NCBI GenBank assembly: GCA_019321725.1
Contig: CM033106.1
Span: 19,256,551 to 19,320,550 of the forward strand
Direction: 5' to 3'
DNA length: 64,000 bases
From: Paulownia fortunei
Taxonomy: Eukaryota; Streptophyta; Magnoliopsida; Lamiales; Paulowniaceae
Part shown: piece by piece, positions 34,583 through 46,500 of the stretch
Layout of the letters: every line of letters starts with the position of its first letter
How positions within the stretch are numbered: the stretch's first letter is position 1
The notes under the pieces: generated by a model
Told to the model about the DNA's origin: nothing
Databases searched by the model: none
What the model saw: only the letters and a program-made list of their open reading frames with translations
Made by a program: the position numbers and the translations under genes

Positions 34583-37500
34583 ATGGCTGTTTCTGCTTCT
34601 CTTTGCTTTCTACCCAACGGGAACTTCCGAATCGGGTTCTGCAACCGCCATGTCTCCACTCAGTCTAAGAGGTGTCGGAGACTCGCAGTTCGCTCTGATT
34701 TGGAGACCAATGTCTCTGACATGAGAGCTAATGGTAAATTTCATCATTTTTTCACCAACCGAAAGACGAGCTTCTTTGTTTAAGTCTCTGTTTTTACTTT
34801 TGATGATCACCTTCGTGCTTTAGCTTTGTTTCTAGTATGAATTCCGGCAAAATTTTTGGTGATTGAATTTCATTTTTGTGCTGTTTAATATTACCTTCTT
34901 TTATTACTGCGGTTCTGATGCTTCTCTATCATGTTTCAGTTTTCATTTCTAGACTGACAAAGGGCTCTTGTTTTTCTTCTTCTCTGAATAAAATGGATGC
35001 TCTCCCCTGCAGCTCCAAAAGGTTTATTTCCACCAGAACCTAAACATTATAGGGGACCCAAGCTAAAAGTGGCCATTATCGGAGCTGGGCTTGCTGGCAT
35101 GTCGACTGCGGTCGAGCTTTTGGATCAAGGCCATGAGGTTTTTACTCCAACACTCCATCTACTCCCTCAACCCCCTGGCCTCCCCCTCGCGCCCCACCCA
35201 CCCACACACACACCAAAAAAACAAAAAAAATAAAATAATAATAATAATAAAGAAATACCACGCCACCCGGCCCCCACCTCCAACAAGAACTAGGAAAAAA
35301 CATTGATTTCCTTATGTCATCATCCGAATCATTTTCACTTAGATTTAGTAGGAAAAAAAAGAGTAAGCTGTTAACTCTTTTTTTCTGAATTGTAATTGAC
35401 ATATATATTTGAAGAACAAATTTATGTTGCATTGTAGCTCCTCTATATCTCTAACTAGGATTGGACTTTTTTCTTCGTAGGTCTGTATGACATGGAACAC
35501 TTTGATATTTGCAGGTGGATATATATGAGTCAAGGTCTTTTATTGGTGGAAAAGTGGGTTCTTTTGTAGACAAACAGGGAAACCACATTGAGATGGGACT
35601 GCATGTTTTCTTTGGTTGCTATAATAATCTCTTTCGCTTGATGAAAAAGGTAAAATCGAATTATTCTTCCACACCGCTTGCACATGAGTGCTCAATTTTG
35701 CAGGCCAAAATAATCTAACTGTGAGATACTGATATTTGCCTATCACACCTCAAGGAAGAATGTTCTAAAGCTATATTGGTTTAGTTTATATGTTAATTCT
35801 ATTGTGTTAAAACAGGAAAAAATGCCTTTTAAGATATAATTGCCTGCTCTTTATCTATGCGAATTGCTAATCTCTGTTAACCATGTTAGAAGGAACAACC
35901 TGAAGGTGCAGGAGAAAATTGCTTTTTAGTTGAGATTTTCTATAAGGATGAGAAAGAAGCAGTATCTTTATAACATGAAAAAAATACAATTAACTTATAC
36001 AAATGCCTCAGCCTCTGCTAATATTGTGTAGCTGATAAAGAAACTGGACGTTTTTATGTCTTCTACCTCTGGAGAAGACATAAATGATAAAGAAACTGGA
36101 CATATTTATGTCTTCTACTTCTGGAGATTGTTCATTGATCTTGCTGTGAGATTGTTCATTTAACTCGCAGGAATTAAAACAAATAATTGTTGTGCACTTT
36201 GTTTTATTTCCCTTGTAAGTTACAAGTACAAATTTGCTCAATTATGGTTTGTAGCAAGAAGATCTTTAATAGATTTATCCTGGACATTTGGCTGGAACTT
36301 ACCAAGTAGACTATTGTCTGTGCTGGTTTTAAGCAGAGAGACGGTATATGCAGTCTCCATCTGGTTATGCCTGGATGAAAAATAAGCCCTACATGTCAAT
36401 AATTATGCATCGTCATATTGTATCTTGTTGGTTTGTGCAGATTGAAGAGTTTAACTCATTATTGAGTGTAAATGGTCTCAGATTATTTGTTCCATATTTA
36501 CTTAACGTAGGTAGGTGCTGATAAAAATCTGCTTGTGAAGGATCATACTCACAGTTTTGTGAACAAAGGGGGTGAAATTGGAGGTATGATTAATGCTTGC
36601 TTAATACAAAAGTAATCTATCAACTTTTCCAATGTATTAGTTTTGTCCAATGGCTTGTAATTTGAAGGAATCTATGGAATGAATCCGTTAGAAATGTCTA
36701 AGTTCATTTCTAACTGCAGAACTTGATTTTCGTCTCCCAATTGGAGCTCCAATACATGGAATTCGCGCATTTTTGACAACAAGTCAGCTCAAGGTACTCA
36801 CCGTTTTGTGCATGTTTGTACTTTATTTGCTTCTGCATGTTCCTGCTGTTTCACGATAAACAATTTTATTCAAAGAACTTTATCTTTTCTTTGTTTCTTA
36901 TATGTCCTATTTTTTGGTGTGATGGGGATACAATACCTGGGCTGTTGTTCTTCGTGTCTTGTGGTTTAGGCTTGCTGATTCTGTCATAGAGAACCTACTT
37001 TTGCTCTTGGACTTAAGTCATTTATATAAATATCAGAGAAACACTAATTGACAATCACCGGTTTACTGTCTTGATTATGCTGTCTCGTGCTCCCTCCGAC
37101 ACAAATGAGAGGTCTTTTTTCGACTTTGAGTCGTCAGCTTATCACATTCTAAGATTAAGCTTTTTATCCAATATAAAAAACTTTTGTGAACTGTAGTGTT
37201 CTGTTTTGAGTATTGTTATGATGCCACTATAGCCTATGTAAGTGAAGAAAATGAAATTATTTTCCTCAAAATAGGTCACTTGATGAGAAAGTCGAACCAA
37301 TTTAATTTGCAATGGTAGGAATACAATCTTTGGTATTTTAAATTCAGCAGAAGTGTGCTCTCCGTGCCGCAATGCTTAGATTCACCTCTACTGCTTCGGT
37401 CATCAAAGTTATGTAGACATACCTTTTCCAAAATCATGACAGTCACAGGTTGTTTTTCAGTCACAGAAATTAATATATTATCAGTTGTATACCTATTTCC

Positions 37501-40500
37501 ATTACTTCCACCTGTTGCTTTGTCCTACTCAACCTGAGAACGACCGGGGAAGATGCAGAAAATTCACTTTTATTTGCAATTGCACTTTTTCCTTTTCTAA
37601 ATTTCTCCAGCAATTCCAGATAGTTGTTTTATCTGATTCCACATCACATATGATGGCTCCCTGGTATTTTATTGCTATTTCCTGCCTCCATTGCCTTCTT
37701 GGTCATGATTGTTGATCCTTCACAGGTGTTCCTAATTTTTGTGCAAAAATGTATACTACACTTGTATATTTTCATTTCATAATGCTAGTTTGTACTTCTT
37801 TTATGAAGTAGATTACAGTGAAAGCTTTAGCCTTTTTCTTTATTATTATTGTCATACTAGTTGAAGAGAACGAAAAAGAGTTGAAGAGGACAGTCTAAAC
37901 CTATTTATTGAGGAGATTTTCTAAATGTTTTTCCCACTCTGATCTGCAGACTTTTGATATTGCAAGAAATGCTGTGGCTCTCGCCCTTAGTCCAGTTGTA
38001 AGGGCTCTTGTTGATCCAGATGGAGCAATGAGGGATGTACGAGATCTGGATAATGTGGGTGTGCACTCCCATAGTCTAGTTCCATTTCTTTTCTTTCCTT
38101 TCAGTGCATGTTCAAGTCACAAAAGTTGGCTTTGGGGAGCAGAAGAGTGCAATACAAATGTTTCACAGATAGAGCGAGCAAGAGAATCTTAACTTATGTG
38201 TAATAGCATACACAAAGTAAAATGATATATTCAATGTTGACCAAGTTGCATAATATCACTGAGCTATGTTCATTTGTTGCACTTTCAATGCTACTACTAG
38301 GATTCAAAGGTTTTAGTAATCCTTTTTCACTTCTTAACTAGGATGGTTATGCTTTACCTAATATGGAATTGGGAATGAGAAAAGAACTGAATACTCTATT
38401 CCATACCTCTTCACTCAAAGTTACATCTGCCCAAGATTTTCTCTCTCATTTTCGTGTTTCTTTTCCTTGTTTTCTTCCTGCTGCTCTCCTCGACTACCAC
38501 AATCCATTATTACCTGTTTGAACCAATCTTTTGTGTTTCTCCAGTTTATGCATTACAAAGCCTTCTCTTCAACCAGGTCTACTGCCTCCTACTAAAGCTT
38601 CTGTTATCAGCCACCAGCCAGTTGCTTGATATTTGCCAAGACATAGGGCTTATTATTGTGCAATTGAATAAATGATTGGAGAGCCTTGACTCTCCTGCTC
38701 TAAGATTGCTGCATTGTGTATTGGGCATTGGATCCTCCTTGTGGTCAACATGTTCTGTGACATAGCCATGCATTTTGATATTCAAAAGAGCATATGCTTT
38801 TTTGTCTTTTTTTTTTTTTTCTTTTCGTTTTTTTTTAGGATTTACACTTCTATTATTAACTTGGCTATGTGCTACAGATAAGCTTCTCTGACTGGTTTTT
38901 GTCCAAAGGAGGGACTCGCACGAGTATCCAGAGGATGTGGGATCCTGTTGCTTATGCCCTAGGATTTATTGACTGTGACAATATTAGTGCTCGTTGTATG
39001 CTCACTATATTTACCCTTTTTGCTACTAAGACCGAGGCTTCCCTTCTACGCATGCTTAAAGGTTCTCCGGATGTTTATTTGAGTGGTCCCATCAAAAAGT
39101 ATATCATGGACAAGGGAGGCAGGTAGGACTGAAATATATGATGAAACTATATCTGCCCATGTTTATTACTTTTGATTTGGTCTATCAATTAATTTCAACT
39201 GTGTCTCTAACGCTTTGTTAGTACAGGTTCCATTTAAGGTGGGGATGCAGAGAAATTCTATATGATAGATCTTCTGATGGAGGTGTGTATGTAACGGGGC
39301 TTGCCATGTCCAAGGTACGTGCTTCTTATTCTGATCCTTCAATTTTAACTAATGCTAACTGATCTTTAAGTGATTTGGCGGCAAACGTCCCATTCGATTC
39401 TGCAATATTAGATTATTTCTGAATTCTTAGCATCCTCCTATTTTTCTGCTGTAAATGGTAATGAAGGCAACAACTTGACATTTACCTCTTAAGATTAAGC
39501 AACTCCCTATTGTGCAAGGTTTCATCCTTGGTTGCTTCCTTTATGTGAATATAGTGGCCCATCATTGATATGTGTTGCTACTAAGAGACGGCACATTTTT
39601 TCCACAATGAATAGATATTGAAAGAAGAAACAAGAACTGGAGGTAAAATTCTGTCTACATTTTTTTATTTAATTTGAAGCAGAGAATTACATATATAGAT
39701 GGAGGATAAAAAGTCAAAAATCCTCACAAAAGGAAAGAAAGTAAATTACCTAATCTACAGAATCATTTTAATGAACAAAATATTCCTACATCCAAAACTA
39801 AATATATACTTTCCTAACTAAAATACATTCTGAATAAAACAAAATATTCTACATTCAAGACTAAATATATTAGGATATTCTAACACTCTCCCTCAAGCTG
39901 GAGTGTAAATGTTGATCATTCCCATCTTGCTTATTAGATCTTCAAAACTTGATTTATGTAAGCTCTTTGTAAGGATGTCTGCAACTTTTTGCTTAGTAGG
40001 AATGTAGGTCATGCACACACTCTCATTATCAATCTTCTCTTTAATAAAATGTCGATCAACTTCCACATGTTTCGTCCTGTCATGCTGGACAGGATTGTGT
40101 GCTATGCTTACAACTGCTTTATTATCACAATACAGCTTTGTTGGGACAACATTGGGCATCCTTAGCTCTTTCATTAGACGACTCGACCATATTCCTTCAC
40201 AAATTCCATGAGCTAAAGCTCTAAACTCGGCGTCTGCACTGCTACAAGCTACCACAGATTGTTTTTTACTTCTCCAAGTTACTATATTGCCCCAGACATA
40301 GGTACAATATCCCGATGTAGATCGCCTATCTATTGATGAGCCTACCCAATCAGCATCTGTGTAGATCTCAATTAGTCTTCGCTCATTCTTCTTGAAGTAT
40401 AAGCCTCTTCCAAGATTACTTTTGAGGTACCTTAGAATTCTGCGTACTGCTTCTAGATGTCTTTCCTTTGGAGAGTGCATAAATTGACTTACCTTACTCA

Positions 40501-43500
40501 CTGCGAAGGCAATATCTGGTCTGGTGTGAGAAAGGTAAATCAGTTTGCCAACTAACCTCTGATATCTTTCTCGGTCAACTACCCCAGAGTCTTCTTCCAG
40601 CCTAACTTGTGATTCGGTTCCATTGGTGTCTTGGTGGGCCTACACCCAAGCATTCCAATCTCTTGAAGAAGATCAAGAACATATTTCTTTGTGAGATAGA
40701 TATACCATCCTTATTCCTTGCTACCTCCATTCCTAAGAAATACCTTAGGTTTCTGAGGTCTTTAATTTCAAACTTTCCTGCCAAGAATTTCTTCAATGCA
40801 ACTATCTCTGCAAGATCATTTCTTGTCACAATATTGTCATCCACATAAACTATTAGTATAGTAACTTTACCATCATCAGAGTGCTTAAGGAACAAGGTAT
40901 GATCAGTTTGGGCTTGTTCATAACCATGGCTCTTAACTACTCTTGTAAACTTATCAAACTACTCTTTGGGAGATTGCTTCAGACCATAGAGTGACTTTTT
41001 AAGTTTACATACTCTTCTTCCATCTTCTCCGAATCCTGGAGGAAAGTCCATATACACTTCTTCATGTAGATCACCATTAAGGAAGGCATTTTTAACATCC
41101 AACTGTTGCAGTGTCCAATCTAATAAGTTGGCTTCCAATGACAGAGGACTCTCACAGTGTTGAGTTTGGCAACTGGGGCAAATGTCTCCATATAGTCTAA
41201 GCCATAGGTTTGGGTGAATCCTTTGGCAACAAGTCTTGCTTTGTTCCTGTCAATACTCCCGTCCGCCTTGTATTTGACTGTGAATACCCACTTGCATCCT
41301 ACAGTTTTCTTCCCCTGTGGTAACTCCATAACTTCCCAGGTTTCTTTTTTCTGTAATGCACTCATTTCTTCATAAACTGCTTGCTTCCATTCTGGTTTGT
41401 TGAGAGCCTCTTGTATATTCTTAGGAATTTGTGCCTTGGAAATGGTAATAGTAAAAGCTCGAAAAACAGGAGATAGTCTTTCATAACAAACAAACCCGGA
41501 GATTGGATGTTGTGTGCAGGATCTTGTTCCTTTTATGAGTGCTATAGGGAGCTTCAATTCATCTGGTTGTGCCTCGGGATAAGAAGATTCCCCATGTTCT
41601 AATTCAATAAGAGACTCGGCATTGGAGCTAAGCCTCGATTCAGTGGATTGGCAAGGCTGAGGTTCGAGCTTATCACAACCCTGTGGTTGTTTCTTCCTTG
41701 AATATACAAGGAGATCTAGTTTATTGAGCTTAGAGTGTACTTCCGTTTCCAAGTTATCATGAATTATTGATGGCATAATGGGGTCAATATAGGAGATATT
41801 TGGTAGTGGAACTGTAGGAGGATGTGAGAGAAGAGGTGAATTTGAGGGATCAATGACTAGTTCCCAAGATTCATCTTTACCTAAGTTCTCCCCGGAAGAG
41901 AAGATTTTGAAAAATACGGTTATGACTCAACAAATGTAATATCCATAGAAACAAATACTCGTCTAAGAATTGGGGAATAACACTTATACCCTCGTTGAGT
42001 AGGCGAGTATCCGACAAACACACATTTGTTGGCTTTGGGATCAAGTTTGGATCGATTTTGGTCTTGAATATGAACAAAGGCAGTGCAACGGAAATTTTTT
42101 AAGGGTAATGATGAGACAGAGCGAAATGAAGGATGGGTTTTGAGAAGAACCAAAGTGGAGACTGAAATTGTAAGATTTTTTAGGGCATTCTGTTTATGAG
42201 GTAATAGGCTGTTAAAATGGCTTCACCCCACAAGTACTTTGGCACATTCATAGTGAACAACAGGGCCCTAGCAACCTCAAGAAGATGACGATTCTTTCTC
42301 TCTACGACACCATTTTGTTGTGGTGTATCAGGGCAGGAACTTTGGTGTATGATTCCTTGAGTCGCTAAGTATTCACCTAAAATGGAGTGAAAATATTCTC
42401 TTCCATTGTCAGTTCTAAAGGTCTGAATAGTTGTTTGGAACTTTTAACCATGGAGTGGAAGTTTTGAAAAAAATTTGATGCCTCTGATTTTTCTTTTAGG
42501 AGGTAAACCCAACAAACTCTTGTGTGGTCATCAATAAAGGTGATGAACCACTTGGTGCCTGAGATGTTTTTTATACGAGAAGCCCCCAGATATCGCTATG
42601 AATTAATGAGAATAGATGAGATTCTTTATAAGGTTTAACTGGATAAGGGACACGAGTGTGCTTTGCAACTTGACAAATTTCACAAGTAATAGAACTTAGG
42701 TTTTTATTCAAGAATAATGTAGGAAACAAACGTTTTAGGTAATGAAAATTAGGATGGTAACCTATGATGCCATAGCATAATTACATTATTATTGGAAACA
42801 GAAATCGATTCACTTTCAGCAATTGAAGCTTGCTTCTCCAAGAGAGAATCATCCACAAAGTAGTAAAGTCCACCATTTTCTCTAGCATTGCCAATCGTCT
42901 TCCCCGAGATTCGCTCCTGTATTTCACAAATCGTAGCAGAGAATTTAGTAAAGCAGTCAAGGTCTTGAGTCAACTTACTGATTGACAACAGATTGCACGA
43001 TAATTTTGGGACATGAAGGACTGAGTGCAAGACCAGATTTTTTGACAGCTTTATCGAACCTTTACCAGCTATTGGGGAACAAGATCCGTTAGCTATTCTA
43101 ACTCGGGAATTATCCATGCACGGAGTATATGAAAGAAACAATGATGAGTTACCTGTCATGTGGTCTGATGCCCCAGAGTCGAAAATCCAAATATTTTTTG
43201 AGTCATTTGTAGCATCGTTTACATTAAAAGCAGTACCTTTGTAAGCGAGTGTACTGGTGGCTGAATTGGTGTTGGTGGATTGAATTAAGAGTTTGTGGAG
43301 TTGCTCCGTTGTGACTTATTGAGAGACATTAATGGTTTCATTTGTATTGGTATTCTCTGACTTAGACTCCATTGATGCTTGAAATCCTTTATTCTTACCA
43401 ACATTACGCGGCTTCCAATTTGGAGGCTTTCCATGAATATCCCAACAATTCTCTCTGGTATGTCCAGGTTTTTCGCAATGATCGCACCTGATTCCACGTC

Positions 43501-46500
43501 GATTCTGCTTCTGTTCTACTCCAGGCCGTCTAAAAGATTCCAAATAACCTTTTACAATCCATGCCGTGGTCTCCGCAGATCGGTCTTCAAGGCTAGGTAA
43601 GGCTGCCTGACCCCATTTTTCTCCGAACATAACTTTGTGCCTATTTTCTTCTCGTCTGACTTCGGAGAAGGCTTCCCCAATGGAGGGCAATGGCCTTCTT
43701 CCAAGGATTCTCCCACGAACATCGTCAAGTTCCTTGTTGAGTCCTGCAAGAAAATCATATAGCCACTCTTTGTCGATAAACTGCTTAAACTTCACGTGCT
43801 CCTCCATATCACCCCAATCGGCTTCATAGAACATATCAAGTTCTTGCCAAAGTGTTTGCAGTGAGTTATACTGCTCTGTTACAGCAGAGTTACCCTGCTG
43901 TATATCCTTGATCTTGTTTTTAATCTCAAAAACTTGTGAAGCATTTTCGATATCGGAATAATTTTCCTTAACAGCATCCCATATGGCCTTTGCTGTGCGA
44001 AGGAAAAGATATGTGCGGCTGATCTTTACTTCCATTAAATTGATCAACCACGCCATGACGATGGAGTTGTTAAGTTCCCAATTAGGGTAACCAAGATCTT
44101 CAATATTGGGCTTCCTCACTTTCCCGGTGATGTATCCCATTTTCCCTCTTCCTCGGATCACCATGAGGACAGATCGGGACCACTGGAGAAAGTTCTTCCC
44201 ATCCAACTTGTGGTTGGTGATGATAAGTGATGGATTTTCACCAAAAGATTGAGTTGCGATCGTAGAAGATTGAGAAATAGGATCAGACGACATGGCAGAA
44301 GTTGCCTCCTTGTCCAATGCAGATACTTCTTTGCCGGAACTCATTTTCGATCAAATTTTTGAAGCTGATTCTGGTTTAGAACCAGGTTCGGCTCTGATAC
44401 CATGAAAAAAGAAACAAGAACTGGAGGTAAATTTCTGTCTACATTTTTTTAATTAATTTGAAGCAGAGAATTACATATATAGATGGAGGATAAAAAGTGA
44501 AAATCCTCACAAAAGGAAAGAAAGTAAGTTACCTAATCTACAGAATCATTTTAATGAACAAAATATTCCTACATCCAAAACTAAATATATACTTTCCTAA
44601 CTAAAATACATTCTGAATAAAACAAAATATTCTACATTCAAGACTAAATATATTAGGATATTCTAACAGATATCATATGGGACATTTTTCTTCAAGTATC
44701 ATAAATGGTCGTAAGATAATTTTTCTCTCATCAAGAAAGGAATAACTGTCTGCAGAGAGCTAATATCTTATGTATTTATTATTTCTGACAGTTGTACACC
44801 ATTTTGAGATTGGAGAATAAATCTTTCTAGGATACTTTTTGTATTTCGAAAGTAACAATAAGAATGAGTATTGTTACATAAGATAATGCTTTCTGGATTT
44901 TCGGTATATGTCTTTACAAGTATTTAACAGATCAAATTATGACAATTCCCATTTGAAATGATAATAATTGAATTACAATTGGGAAAGTTTTAAGATGGAA
45001 GGAGGCTGAAATCAATATTCTGGTAGTCATAAAGAAGTATTACTCTGTAGGTTGATTCATAATGAATTACCATGCTGTCTGTTGGGGTGTGTCTATTATA
45101 ACACCAGGACTAATGACTTTACCTCTTTGTTCAGGCTACTCAAAAGAAAATCATAAGTGCTGATGCTTATGTAGCAGGTTTGTATTTTAACCTTACCTGA
45201 ATATTTTCTCTTCCACTCTCCAGTGGGGTGAACTCTGAGGTTCTAGGAAATATATACGTGATTGCAGCATGTGATGTCCCTGGAATTAAAAAATTACTAC
45301 CACAGAATTGGAGGGAGTTGGAATTCTTTGATAATATCCATAAACTGGTTGGAGTGCCAGTTGTCACAGTGCAGCTGCGATATAATGGCTGGGTTACAGA
45401 GTTAAGGGACTTAGAACATGCACGGTGAGTACTAACCTTTACCATAGTTGAGTTTTCTTTTTCGATTGCTTCAGTTTTTAACTCAAAAAATTCTGTTTTG
45501 TTATCAAAATTGGTTAACTCTGAGATGGTCAGGCAATTGAGGCAAGCTATGGGTTTGGATAATCTCCTTTACACTCCAGATGCAGATTTCTCTTGCTTTG
45601 CAGACCTTGCACTCACATCGCCAGAGGATTATTACCTTGAGGGCCAAGGCTCATTGCTTCAGTAAGAAAATCTTCTAGACTTCTGTATTACGTTCCACTT
45701 TTGTCCAGACAGGAAAAGGCCAATTAAACTAGTGCAGTTCCCTGCTATTATGAGGTACAGGACTAGTATAAGCACTGTGTTTTTATGCTCAAATCTTGTT
45801 ATTTCGTGGTCTTTTACAGATGTGTACTTACGCCAGGGGACCCTTACATGCCTCTACCAAATGATGAAATTATAAAGCGAGTCTCAAAGCAGGTTGGTGT
45901 TACTTGGCCATTCCTTAGATCTTTAGAGAAACTTCAGAAGTCTGGTAGTCAAATCTCCAAAAATGGCGAAAAACTTATTAATGATTTCTGTTAACATGTA
46001 AAAGTATCGATTTAGTTGGTAATAACAGCAACTTCCTCAAAATGGAAACAAAAGAAACGGATAAACAAAGGCATCATCATTTGCTGATATAGCTGTAGAA
46101 AATAAAATATGAACAGGTTGCGACTTGGTTTAATTTAGTCTTTCAAAATGTAAAACTTCCAAACATGTAAACTATTATGAGGCTAAGAATTACCCTATAG
46201 GTTATATTTATCAGGTGGCAAACATATACATGTCTCTAGAAAGGGCTTGTTAAGTTAAGGCAAGCTAAATTGATTGAATATTATAAATATACTATGGTAT
46301 GATAATAGTGGAAAAGCACGAAGATCAACATATTCTCAGCGTGTGATGGAGTGAACTACTTCAACAAAATCTGAAGAGTGATGAAGAAATGGAAGTTAAA
46401 TATTGCAATCAAGACTTCTGAGGCTACTCTTTGAAAAAAAAAATTAACCTCTTAAAACTTTTGGAGAAATTTCATTTACTGAAGAATGTTAAGTTAAAAA

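Larger units (their letters stand above)
39619..44668 (-). mobile_element. copia-3, Ty1/copia element inside ZDS intron 8
   Basis: 5050 bp, antisense to ZDS. LTRs are 39619-39885 (267 bp) and 44403-44668 (266 bp) with TG...CA ends. By hand they differ at 5 bases and one 1-bp indel (about 98% identical). The primer-binding site next to the 5' LTR is complementary to initiator tRNA-Met (44391-44402). The polypurine tract lies next to the 3' LTR (39886-39900, minus strand CAGCTTGAGGGAGAG). Domain order on the minus strand is gag, protease, integrase, RT, RNase H, that is, the copia order. Gag and RNase H frames are open, but the central part is broken, so the copy is not autonomous. It adds no splice site that I can recognise to the ZDS strand. 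Confidence 0.97.
39614..44673. repeat. 5-bp target site duplication GATAT around copia-3
   Basis: GATAT at 39614-39618 directly before the left LTR and at 44669-44673 directly after the right LTR, both within ZDS intron 8. Confidence 0.95.
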
